Below, piece after piece: positions 25,663-33,270 of a stretch of 64,000 bases of DNA (position 1 is the first letter of the stretch; every line of letters starts with the position of its first letter). Both the position numbers and the translations under genes were made by a program. The stretch spans positions 434,001-498,000 of the forward strand of contig CANNFX010000002.1 of NCBI GenBank assembly GCA_947504025.1. The letters run 5' to 3'. The notes below the pieces were generated by a model. The model worked only from the letters and a program-made list of their open reading frames with translations. It had not been told where the DNA came from and searched no databases. The DNA is from an uncultured Sphingomonadaceae bacterium. GTDB lineage: Bacteria > Pseudomonadota > Alphaproteobacteria > Sphingomonadales > Sphingomonadaceae.

Positions 25663-25696
25663 TAGCCGACATCGCCAATTTCCTACTCGGATCGAA
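25663..25696. repeat. 34-bp direct repeat, right copy
   Basis: Second copy of the element at 22867-22900, differing at three positions (T/C, A/C and T/G in left/right order). It lies in the 445-bp gap between marR and lon, about 104 bp upstream of the marR promoter in that gene's direction. The rest of the gap between 25560 and 25662 shows nothing I recognise. Confidence 0.85.
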
Positions 25697-25713
25697 AGTG
25701 GCAAGAACCGAGC

Positions 25714-25944
25714 ATGCCTAATGTCCGACATTCCAATGCGCTCAACTCAGCCTGTAACCTTGCACTATCCGGTACCAGAATTTCATCCTTTAAGACCCTG
25801 TCACATGTGTCACTTTCGTTCACATCCACAGGTTCCTGCCTGAATGCCATTGCGGGCAGCGCGGGCGGTTCCCATATTGATGCTCAAGCAAGTGCCGCGC
25901 CTGAAGTTGCAGCGGCTCAGACAGATATGGACCTGATCAAATGA
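25714..25944 (+). CDS. Doubtful ORF overlapping the lon start
   Basis: A 76-codon frame ends in a TGA at 25942-25944 that overlaps the lon ATG by 4 bp (ATGA). Its last 35 codons look coding-like: Ala-rich sequence CLNAIAGSAGGSHIDAQASA and a final MDLIK. The first half does not. It could be a leader peptide, the remnant of a gene displaced by the accessory block upstream, or chance. The lon gene lacks a strong ribosome binding site of its own (GGACCTG only), which leaves room for coupling. Confidence 0.25.
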   Translation: MPNVRHSNALNSACNLALSGTRISSFKTLSHVSLSFTSTGSCLNAIAGSAGGSHIDAQASAAPEVAAAQTDMDLIK

Positions 25945-28328
25945 ACCTCTTCCCGCTCCTTCCCTTGCGCGACATTGTCGTGTTTCCCGGTATGGTTGTT
26001 CCGCTCTTCGTTGGGCGCGACAAATCTGTGGCGGCCCTTGAGGCGGCGATGGAGGGCAATAAGGAAATCTTCCTGCTCGCCCAGCTTGATCCAGGCTGCG
26101 ATGATCCGGAGCGTGACGATCTGTATGATGTCGGCGTGGTTGCTCAGGTGTTGCAATTGCTGAAACTGCCGGACGGCACCGTTCGTGTGCTGGTCGAAGG
26201 TACGGCGCGGGCCGACCTCGAAACCTTGCGTGAAGAGGGCGGCTTTGTCGTCGCTCAGGTCGATATGCCGGAAGCTGAAACTGCGGCGGGTAGTGAAGTC
26301 ACAGCGATGATGCGGACGGTCGTCGATCAATTCGGCGAATATGCAAAGCTCAACAAGAAGCTGGGTGACGATGCCGTATCAGATCTTGGCGAAATGGATG
26401 ATGCGGGTCAGCTCGCCGATGCCATCGCCGCATCGATCAGCACCAAGGTTGCCGATAAGCAGGCGCTTTTGTCTGAGAGCGATCCGCTCAAGCGCTTGGA
26501 GATGGTTTATTCCTTCATGGAAGGTGAGCTGTCCGTCCTGCAGGTTGAGCGCAAGATCCGCGGCCGCGTGAAGCGTCAGATGGAAAAGACGCAGAAGGAT
26601 TATTACCTCAACGAGCAGATGAAGGCGATCCAGTCGGAGCTTGGTGACGGCGAGGATGGCGACGAGCTGGGCGAACTCCAGAAGAATATCGACAAACTCA
26701 AAATGTCGAAGGAAGCCAAGGAAAAGGCCAATTCCGAGTTGAAGAAGCTCAAAGGCATGCAGCCAATGAGCGCTGAGGCGACTGTTGTCCGCAATTATCT
26801 CGATGTCTTGCTGGGGTTGCCTTGGGGCAAGAAGAGCAAGGTGAAGAAGGATATCGCCGAGGCGCAGGCCGTGCTCGACGAGGATCACTACGGGCTTGAG
26901 AAGGTCAAAGACCGGATCATCGAATATCTCGCGGTGCAGGCCCGCACCAATAAGCTGAAGGGCCCGATCCTGTGCCTCGTCGGCCCTCCCGGTGTCGGCA
27001 AGACCAGCCTCGGTAAGTCAATCGCCCGTGCCACGGGCCGCGAATTCGTACGCCAGTCGCTTGGCGGCGTGCGCGACGAAGCGGAAATCCGCGGACACCG
27101 CCGGACATATATCGGCTCGCTGCCGGGTAAGATTGTCACCAACCTCAAGAAGGCAGGGAAGAGCAATCCTTTGTTCCTGCTGGATGAGATCGACAAGCTG
27201 GGTCAGGACTTCCGCGGCGATCCGGCTTCTGCATTGCTCGAAGTGCTGGACCCCGAACAGAATTCGAAGTTTCAGGATCACTATCTGGAACTCGACCTCG
27301 ATCTATCGGACATTATGTTCGTCACAACCGCGAACAGTCTGAACCTGCCTCAGGCGCTGCTCGACCGGATGGAGATCATACGTCTGGAGGGTTATACCGA
27401 AGACGAGAAGGTCGAGATCGCCAAGCGCCATCTGATCGCCAAGCAGATCGAAGCGCACGGGCTGACCGAAGGCGAGTTTGAGCTGACGGACGAAGGCCTG
27501 CGCGACCTGATCCGCTATTACACCCGTGAAGCTGGTGTGCGGACGCTTGAGCGCGAGATCGCCCGGCTGGCCCGCAAGGTGCTCCGCAAAATCCTCGAGA
27601 AGGAAGCGACCGGTATTACCATTACGCCGGACAACCTCGGTGACTTTGCAGGTGTACGTAAATTCAAGCACGGTATGAGCGAAGACACGGCAGAAGTTGG
27701 TCTGGTGACCGGCCTTGCATGGACCGAAGTCGGCGGTGAATTGCTCTCCATCGAAAGCGTTACGACGCCGGGCAAGGGCGAGATCAAGACAACCGGCAAG
27801 CTGGGCGATGTGATGAATGAAAGCATCGCGGCTGCATTCAGCTTCGTGAAGGCGAGGGCACCTGCTTACGGGATCAAACCGTCGATCTTCCAGCGTAAGA
27901 ACATCCACATCCACTTGCCAGAAGGCGCTGTGCCCAAGGATGGTCCAAGTGCCGGCGTTGGCATGGTCACATCGATCATCTCGACCCTTAGCGGTATCGC
28001 TGTACGGCCTGATGTCGCGATGACTGGTGAGGTCACGCTGCGCGGCCGTGTGTTGCCGATTGGCGGGCTCAAAGAGAAGCTGCTGGCGGCACGCCGGGGC
28101 GGTATCAAGACGGTCCTGATTCCCGAAGAGAATGTGAAAGACTTGGCTGAAATCGCTGACAATGTGACTGCAGGTTTGGAGATCGTACCTGTTTCACACG
28201 TCGATCAGGTTCTCGAGCGGGCGCTTACTTCTCCGCCCGTTGCGATTGAGTGGACCGAGGCTGATGATTTGGCGAGCCAACCGCCTTCGGCAAGCGTTCA
28301 TGGCGGGGCGGCACCAACCGCTCATTGA
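25941..28328 (+). CDS. lon: ATP-dependent protease Lon
   Basis: A 795-residue cytoplasmic AAA+ protease that degrades misfolded and regulatory proteins. The N-terminal substrate domain starts LFPLLPLRDIVVFPGMVVPLFVGR. Walker A is GPPGVGKTSLGK with Lys354, Walker B is PLFLLDEIDKLG, and the proteolytic dyad is Ser670 in DGPSAGVGM and Lys713 in GLKEKLLAA. All positions fit the family. It reads on the plus strand between the marR block and hupB; no confident heat-shock promoter was identified upstream. Confidence 0.98.
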   Translation: MNLFPLLPLRDIVVFPGMVVPLFVGRDKSVAALEAAMEGNKEIFLLAQLDPGCDDPERDDLYDVGVVAQVLQLLKLPDGTVRVLVEGTARADLETLREEGGFVVAQVDMPEAETAAGSEVTAMMRTVVDQFGEYAKLNKKLGDDAVSDLGEMDDAGQLADAIAASISTKVADKQALLSESDPLKRLEMVYSFMEGELSVLQVERKIRGRVKRQMEKTQKDYYLNEQMKAIQSELGDGEDGDELGELQKNIDKLKMSKEAKEKANSELKKLKGMQPMSAEATVVRNYLDVLLGLPWGKKSKVKKDIAEAQAVLDEDHYGLEKVKDRIIEYLAVQARTNKLKGPILCLVGPPGVGKTSLGKSIARATGREFVRQSLGGVRDEAEIRGHRRTYIGSLPGKIVTNLKKAGKSNPLFLLDEIDKLGQDFRGDPASALLEVLDPEQNSKFQDHYLELDLDLSDIMFVTTANSLNLPQALLDRMEIIRLEGYTEDEKVEIAKRHLIAKQIEAHGLTEGEFELTDEGLRDLIRYYTREAGVRTLEREIARLARKVLRKILEKEATGITITPDNLGDFAGVRKFKHGMSEDTAEVGLVTGLAWTEVGGELLSIESVTTPGKGEIKTTGKLGDVMNESIAAAFSFVKARAPAYGIKPSIFQRKNIHIHLPEGAVPKDGPSAGVGMVTSIISTLSGIAVRPDVAMTGEVTLRGRVLPIGGLKEKLLAARRGGIKTVLIPEENVKDLAEIADNVTAGLEIVPVSHVDQVLERALTSPPVAIEWTEADDLASQPPSASVHGGAAPTAH

Positions 28329-28491
28329 TTTTGCTGCACCGCAGCGACTCGGACATCAGAAATCTGAACCTTGGCGGCGCTGTGGTGCGCTGATCCTGAG
28401 TTTGAAGTTCAACTTATCGAAAATGCAGCCAAAAACCCCTTAAATCGTGGGTTTCCGAGTGATTTGTCTTTGACACAAGGGGCCTAAGTGT

Positions 28492-28520
28492 TTCAACTCG
28501 ACACCATTGCCGAATATAAT
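28492..28520 (+). promoter_or_regulatory. Predicted promoter of hupB
   Basis: A perfect -10 TATAAT (28515-28520) follows TTCAAC (28492-28497) at 17 bp. A second candidate -35, TTGACA at 28470-28475, lies further upstream but has no good -10 partner. Transcription would start near 28527, giving a 5' leader of about 33 nt before the hupB ATG at 28560. Confidence 0.6.
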
Positions 28521-28559
28521 CGGTATTCACATTATTAGCAGTCAACAGGGGATGCCCGA

Positions 28560-28832
28560 ATGAACAAGAACGACCTGATCAGCGCAGTAGCCGATTCAAG
28601 CGGCCTTTCGAAAAGTGATGCAGCAGGCGCCGTAGAAGGCGTGTTTGGCGCTATTCAGAAGTCACTTTCGAAGGGTGATGAAGTCCGCCTTGTCGGTTTT
28701 GGCACTTTTTCCGTTGCACGCCGCAAGGCGTCGACGGGGCGCAATCCGCGTACTGGTGAGCCAATGACGATCAAGGCATCCAACCAACCGAAGTTCAAAG
28801 CAGGCAAGGGCCTGAAGGACGCAGTCAACTAA
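28560..28832 (+). CDS. hupB: DNA-binding protein HU
   Basis: A 90-residue histone-like protein that bends DNA and shapes the nucleoid. It has the full HU pattern: MNKNDLISAVADSSGLSKSDA, VGFGTFSV at about 46-53, the arm motif RNPRTGEPMTIKAS, then PKFKAGKGLKDAVN. The lon-hupB order is widely conserved. CAGGGGATGCCCGA precedes the ATG, and a strong terminator follows the gene. Confidence 0.97.
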   Translation: MNKNDLISAVADSSGLSKSDAAGAVEGVFGAIQKSLSKGDEVRLVGFGTFSVARRKASTGRNPRTGEPMTIKASNQPKFKAGKGLKDAVN

Positions 28833-28873
28833 GACGCGCCTTTTGCGGTACTCATCCGCAGCATTGCACGAAT

Positions 28874-28915
28874 AAAACCGCGCCAGCCCAGTACGGGCGG
28901 CGCGGTTTTTGTTTT
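28874..28915 (+). terminator. Rho-independent terminator after hupB
   Basis: AAAACCGCGCC (28874-28884) pairs with GGCGCGGTTTT (28899-28909), with an inner GCCC/GGGC stem in the loop, and is followed by TGTTTT. The A-run on the left may also let it end transcription of the minus-strand lipoprotein gene that stops at 28940. Confidence 0.85.
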
Positions 28916-28939
28916 ATGTTTTGTGCTCGCGATGGAGCG

Positions 28940-29809
28940 TCAGTTCGTGATTTTCACCAGGGCTGTTGGCGCGGCTGTTGTTCGGACATTGATCTGCCAT
29001 TCCAATTTACGTCCACCCGCAACGGGTTGCGCGCCTTCGTCGGTATTGTTGGCGAGGATCTCTCCGTCGGTTGTGAGTATGAACGTGCCTTCCAGGTCAG
29101 GCATCGATGGCGTGTTATCGTCGCTTTCACTCAGAATCCCGCTCAACGCGATTGCCTGCATCGTTCCGCCGCCTAGGATCGGGCCGCCCTGTTGGGGGGC
29201 AAAGCCAGGGGCATTGATCCGAATGGCACCATCTTTGCGGCGGTTCATTGAAACAAAATAATTCGGGACTGGCATGCCCTCGATCATTGGAAATGCGAAG
29301 TCGTGGTTGATCCGGCTGGTGATATTGAATTTAATGTCAAACATGCCGTCACCGATATATTCAACCTGATCCCATCCGCGTTGCCGGCTAAGCCGTGTGG
29401 CAAATTCTGCTGCTGAATCCGGGTTGGAAGGATCAAGACCGCCCAGCATGGCTTTGAGCATAGATTTCTGCTTCTCCGCCTTTTCTGCACGGCTTGCGGC
29501 GCCATTGTCCCATTCCATTTTTTGGTTGGCTATTTCGTCTGGAGTGCAATCACGCTGTTCGAAATCCTCGCCGTAACAATCGCTTGGGGTGAATGTTTCG
29601 GTTTCGTTATCGGCGCTCATTTCAGCAAGCTTGCTCAGTCCGAGAAAATAAATTTGACCGTCATAGGTGTAGGTGAATCCTCCATCGTTTCGCAGATCGA
29701 GGGTAGATGTGAATTTGCCGGGCATGAGGAAGCAGGCAGACAGCAAGAGGGACATGCCGACCACCAGAAGCGCTCGGGATGTCAATTTGGTTGATGTTAG
29801 AAATGTCAT
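28940..29809 (-). CDS. Lipoprotein of unknown function
   Basis: A 289-residue protein with a lipoprotein signal (RALLVVGMSLLLSAC, lipobox LSAC) and no recognised family. After the signal it reads as soluble, with FTSTLDLRNDGGFTYTYDGQIYFLGLSKLAEM, a CYGEDFEQRDC pair of Cys (about 80-90), and a beta-rich C-terminal half. The ATG at 29809 has GGGGGAAT upstream and is one base from the rlmB stop, so it is probably the second gene of an rlmB operon. The longer frame from 29881 overlaps rlmB and is not favoured. Confidence 0.75.
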   Translation of the reverse strand: MTFLTSTKLTSRALLVVGMSLLLSACFLMPGKFTSTLDLRNDGGFTYTYDGQIYFLGLSKLAEMSADNETETFTPSDCYGEDFEQRDCTPDEIANQKMEWDNGAASRAEKAEKQKSMLKAMLGGLDPSNPDSAAEFATRLSRQRGWDQVEYIGDGMFDIKFNITSRINHDFAFPMIEGMPVPNYFVSMNRRKDGAIRINAPGFAPQQGGPILGGGTMQAIALSGILSESDDNTPSMPDLEGTFILTTDGEILANNTDEGAQPVAGGRKLEWQINVRTTAAPTALVKITN

Positions 29810-29810
29810 T

Positions 29811-30620
29811 CTATTCCCCCTCGTTGTCGATATTGCGTGCAGCAACTGCATATAGGGAAATAGCTGCAGCATTGGAAACATTCAGGCTTTCTACAGCGCT
29901 CGTAATTGGTAACCGGGCGAGCGCGTCGCAATGCGATGCGATGTTGGCGCGCATGCCAGGGCCCTCTGCGCCCAACACGAGAGCGACCGGACCTGCTGTC
30001 ATCGCGTTCGAAAGCGTGGCCTCCGCTTCCCCCGCTAAGCCAATGCGCCAATACCCGGCATTGGCCATATCTTCGAGTGCACGGGCTAGGTTCACGACGC
30101 GCACCCAGGGTACTGTATCGAGCGCGCCGGAAGCAGATTTGGCGAGAGTGCCAGATTCGGGCGGGGCGTGCCGATCCTGTGTAATTACGGCCGCTGCGCC
30201 AAATGCGGCAGCGGATCGGATGATCGCGCCGACATTATGAGGATCGGTTACCTGATCGAGTACAACAAGCGGGCGGCCCGCCTGTCCATCCATGACATCT
30301 TCCAAATGGACATCATCGAGCGGCGAGCATTCCAGCACGAGGCCCTGATGAGGTGCGTCACGTGCCACAAGCCGGCCGAGATCGGCGGCAGAAGCATGCT
30401 CTATAGGGAAGTGTTCTGGTAATTCACCATCAAGCGATTCGAGGCCTTCGGGCGTCGCCCACAGCTTTTGATGTTTGCGATCAGGGTTTTTTAGAGCGGC
30501 CTCAACCGCATGGCGGCCCCACAAGCGCACTTGGCCTGTGCTGGCTCTGCCGCTGCCGCGACCACCGTTCATACGGCCTGCGCGGCCTCTTAGCGCACGT
30601 TTGCGTTCGCCTTTCGCCAT
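29811..30620 (-). CDS. rlmB: TrmH-family RNA 2'-O-methyltransferase, RlmB-like
   Basis: A 269-residue SPOUT methyltransferase. The N-terminal 30 residues are Arg/Gly-rich and poorly conserved, then RLWGRHAVEAALKNPDRKHQKLW opens the substrate-binding domain. The catalytic SPOUT part has VVLDQVTDPHNVGAIIRSAAAFGAAAVI, VLGAEGPGMR and the deep knot LNVSNAAAISLY. RlmB methylates G2251 of 23S rRNA in E. coli; the exact target here is inferred. It is divergent from tRNA-Tyr. Confidence 0.87.
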   Translation of the reverse strand: MAKGERKRALRGRAGRMNGGRGSGRASTGQVRLWGRHAVEAALKNPDRKHQKLWATPEGLESLDGELPEHFPIEHASAADLGRLVARDAPHQGLVLECSPLDDVHLEDVMDGQAGRPLVVLDQVTDPHNVGAIIRSAAAFGAAAVITQDRHAPPESGTLAKSASGALDTVPWVRVVNLARALEDMANAGYWRIGLAGEAEATLSNAMTAGPVALVLGAEGPGMRANIASHCDALARLPITSAVESLNVSNAAAISLYAVAARNIDNEGE

Positions 30621-30720
30621 GATTTTTCCTGTCTGAAATGCTGGTTATGTCGCCCTGTGCCAGTGAGCTAGTTGACAGGCAAGCATCGCTTCGCCATTGA
30701 CCCGCGCACTCGGCACTACA

Positions 30721-30738
30721 GCCCCGCAATTGTGGGGC
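30721..30738. repeat. 18-bp near-palindrome between rlmB and tRNA-Tyr
   Basis: GCCCCGCAATTGTGGGGC is symmetric except for one G/T pair, which would wobble as RNA. It lies 48 bp before the tRNA-Tyr 5' end and about 100 bp upstream of rlmB. It could be an operator or a hairpin in a leader; no poly-T follows on either strand. Confidence 0.35.
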
Positions 30739-30785
30739 GTTTGACCGGACCCGGCTTTGGCCGGACCGGTGTCAGGCGATGATGT

Positions 30786-30871
30786 GGACAGGTGGCCGAG
30801 TGGTTAAAGGCAGCAGACTGTAAATCTGCCCGCGCAAGCGTACATAGGTTCGAATCCTATCCTGTCCACCA
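30786..30871 (+). tRNA. tRNA-Tyr (GTA anticodon)
   Basis: An 86-nt class II tRNA: acceptor GGACAGG/CCTGTCC with discriminator A and encoded CCA (30869-30871), D-arm GGCCGAGTGGTTAAAGGC, anticodon arm GCAGACTGTAAATCTGC with anticodon GTA, and a long variable arm before GGTTCGAATCC. The sequence is intact, with no insertion at its 3' end. Confidence 0.98.
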
Positions 30872-30953
30872 TCATCCCTCCGAAGGCCAAATTCCCGGCG
30901 TTTCGACACTGAGAGCTTCCTGTCCTCAGTTCCCGTCATTAGAGTGTGGCGTC

Positions 30954-31229
30954 ATGAGCAATAAGAAGCGCTACCTTACGGCTGTTATGGCAGACGGTTA
31001 CGTAAAGACGATCGGCCCGACTTCATCACCGTTCACACATTACTGGCGGATCGTCGCTAATCTTGACGGTAAGCGCACAGAAGTCTTCTGGGGCCACACC
31101 AAGTCAATTAAAGAAGCGATGAGCAAGAAGGCCGCGACTGCCGATGCGGCACGTCAACGTGGTTGGGTGAGTTACGACTTTGAGGTTGTCGAGCTCGTCG
31201 AGTCCAAGGGCTCCAGTCGTCCTTATTGA
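30954..31229 (+). CDS. Small hypothetical protein
   Basis: A 91-residue soluble protein I do not recognise. It reads MSNKKRYLTAVMADGYVKTI, then WRIVANLDGKRTEVFWGHTKSIKEAMSKKAATADAARQRGWVSYDFEVVE, with mixed alpha/beta character and a Lys-rich N-terminus. It starts 82 bp after tRNA-Tyr. A longer frame opens inside the tRNA and is rejected. The gene stands alone between the tRNA and the FabH-like gene; a ribosome binding site is weak. Confidence 0.55.
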   Translation: MSNKKRYLTAVMADGYVKTIGPTSSPFTHYWRIVANLDGKRTEVFWGHTKSIKEAMSKKAATADAARQRGWVSYDFEVVELVESKGSSRPY

Positions 31230-31326
31230 ATCTAGTCTAGTCCACCACCGCGACAGTTCCAACGAAGCAGAAAATGCGACTACCCGTCTGCTTGCAGGAT
31301 GGTGCGGTGGGTATTATTAGCTATGC

Positions 31327-32457
31327 ATGGATATTGAGCACACTCCCGTTATCTCCGGCACGGGCCTTTTCACGCCTGAAGATTCAATCTCGAATGAGGA
31401 GCTGGTCGCCAGTTTTAATGCGTTTGTTGAACGGCATAACGGCGAACATGCTGAACAGATTGCAAGCGGTGAGGTGGACGCGCTGCATCCCAGTTCAGTT
31501 GAATTTATTGAAAAGGCCAGCGGAATAAAATCCCGCCACGTCGTAGACAAGGCGTCTGTCCTTGATCCCGATACTATGTGTCCGCGTCTCCCGGAACGCA
31601 GCAATGACGAGTTGTCGATCATGGCTGAGATCGGGGTGGATGCTTGCAATCAGGCGTTAAGGCAGGCCGGGCGCGATGTAACCGATGTAGATGCGGTGCT
31701 CTGCGCAGCTTCCAATATGCAGCGCGGCTATCCGGCTATGGCGATCGAGATCCAGCAGGCATTGGGCATCGACGGCTTTGGCTTCGATATGAATGTCGCT
31801 TGTTCGTCAGCCACTTTCGGCATCCAAACGGCGGCCGACTATATTCGATCAGGCAATGCGAAATCTGTGCTTGTTGTTAGTCCTGAGATCACCTCAGGAC
31901 ATCTCAACTGGCGCGACCGTGATAGCCATTTCATTTTTGGGGATGTTGCAACAGCGGTACTTGTCGAAAGCAAGGACATTGCTCCGGCTGAACATTGGGA
32001 GATCGTTGGGACCAAACTGAAGACGGTGTTCTCGAATAATATTCGCAACAATTTCGGGTTTCTCAACCGCACCCACCCGGAAACGGCTGCAGATCCAGAC
32101 AAGCTGTTCATTCAAGAAGGGCGTAAGGTGTTCAAGGAAGTCGTTCCGATGGTTGCAGCCATGATTTTGGAAGAGGCGGGGAGGCTGGGCATCGAGCCAA
32201 CATCGTTACGCCGTATGTGGTTGCATCAGGCCAATGCCGGGATGAACCGTCTGATTGCCCACCGCGTGCTGGGGCATGAAGCCAGTGAGGACGAGAGCCC
32301 GACCGTGCTCGATACCTATGGCAATACGTCCAGTGCGGGATCGATCATCGCCTTCCATAAACATTGCGATGATTTGGCCGCCGGAGACATGGGACTGATT
32401 TGTAGCTTCGGCGCCGGCTATTCGGCAGGCACCGTCTTTGTACGAAAGTCAGCCTAG
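31327..32457 (+). CDS. FabH-like beta-ketoacyl-ACP synthase III
   Basis: A thiolase-fold condensing enzyme of 376 residues, clearly longer than E. coli FabH (317). The triad is Cys159 in NVACSSATFG, His300 in WLHQANAGMN and Asn333 in TYGNTSSAGS. The Cys neighbourhood fits the KAS III class. Longer homologues of this type in other Proteobacteria take longer or exogenous acyl chains, but substrate choice cannot be read here. It sits 60 bp before psd-pssA, so a link to membrane lipid supply is possible. No strong ribosome binding site precedes the ATG. Confidence 0.85.
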   Translation: MDIEHTPVISGTGLFTPEDSISNEELVASFNAFVERHNGEHAEQIASGEVDALHPSSVEFIEKASGIKSRHVVDKASVLDPDTMCPRLPERSNDELSIMAEIGVDACNQALRQAGRDVTDVDAVLCAASNMQRGYPAMAIEIQQALGIDGFGFDMNVACSSATFGIQTAADYIRSGNAKSVLVVSPEITSGHLNWRDRDSHFIFGDVATAVLVESKDIAPAEHWEIVGTKLKTVFSNNIRNNFGFLNRTHPETAADPDKLFIQEGRKVFKEVVPMVAAMILEEAGRLGIEPTSLRRMWLHQANAGMNRLIAHRVLGHEASEDESPTVLDTYGNTSSAGSIIAFHKHCDDLAAGDMGLICSFGAGYSAGTVFVRKSA

Positions 32458-32517
32458 TTCGAGGCTAAGCAGTGCGATCTCCTTGCCGTGCACAGATGTA
32501 ATCCCTAGGTGGAGGCA

Positions 32518-33270
32518 ATGGCAGGTGATTTATTAGACAATCGTGGCCGGGGTGAAGCCGGCTGGGAGTTGCCCTCGATCCATCCGGAAGGGCGCAAATT
32601 TGGCGTCATTTCCGTTGGCATAAGCTTGATCTTTCTACTTCTGTTGGATTGGGCAATCATCGGTTGGCCGATGCTGGCATTGTCAGCGGGTGTGTTCGCA
32701 TTTTTTCGCGACCCGGAGCGTGTGGTTCCACAAAGCGAGCGTTCAATTATCTCCCCGGCCGACGGTATGGTTTCACTGATCAGCGAAGTTAGCCCGCCAC
32801 GGGAATTGCAGACAGATGATGGCAGTGGCGCGCTCGGCCTTGGCAATGTTCCAGTCACGAGGGTTTCGATTTTCATGTCGGTCTTCGATGTCCACATCAA
32901 CCGTGCGCCGGTCGGGGGAACGGTACGCCGCCTGATCTACATTCCAGGTAAATTCCTGAATGCAAATCTCGATAAAGCTAGCGAGGAAAACGAACGTCAG
33001 CATATTTTGATTGAGCGCAATGACGGAGTGGCAATTGGTTTCACCCAGATTGCCGGCATGGTTGCGCGTAGGATTGTACCGTTTGTTAAACCTGGCGATA
33101 TTCTCGCCGCTGGCCAACGTGTCGGGCTCATCCGCTTCGGCAGCCGTGTAGATGTCTATCTGCCCGCTGGAACGGATTCGAAAGTGCTGTTGGGGCAGAA
33201 GGTCATTGCCGGTGAAACGGTATTGGCTGAAATCGGCGAACAGAAGCTGATCGAGGGTGTAAGCCAATAA
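32518..33270 (+). CDS. psd: Phosphatidylserine decarboxylase, short form
   Basis: Makes phosphatidylethanolamine from phosphatidylserine at the inner membrane. It is about 250 residues, the short proenzyme type of Alphaproteobacteria. A membrane-associated N-terminus (about 25-58) is followed by [38 protein letters not shown], and the self-cleavage site [10 protein letters not shown] near the C-terminus, where the Ser becomes the pyruvoyl group. The ATG at 32518 has AGGTGG upstream; GTG at 32509 is the alternative. Its TAA shares one base with the pssA start. Confidence 0.94.
   Translation: MAGDLLDNRGRGEAGWELPSIHPEGRKFGVISVGISLIFLLLLDWAIIGWPMLALSAGVFAFFRDPERVVPQSERSIISPADGMVSLISEVSPPRELQTDDGSGALGLGNVPVTRVSIFMSVFDVHINRAPVGGTVRRLIYIPGKFLNANLDKASEENERQHILIERNDGVAIGFTQIAGMVARRIVPFVKPGDILAAGQRVGLIRFGSRVDVYLPAGTDSKVLLGQKVIAGETVLAEIGEQKLIEGVSQ

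Noticed and set aside
22867..25696. Insertion sequence or CRISPR array as explanation for the repeats
   Set aside because: No transposase, no terminal inverted repeats and no spaced repeat series were seen; only two copies exist here.
25245..25843. Several plus-strand frames between marR and lon
   Set aside because: They begin inside marR or the operator palindrome, have no family-like sequence and overlap the direct repeat.
30792..30953. N-terminal extension of the orphan gene reading through tRNA-Tyr
   Set aside because: A start inside the tRNA is not credible; the ATG at 30954 gives a normal start.
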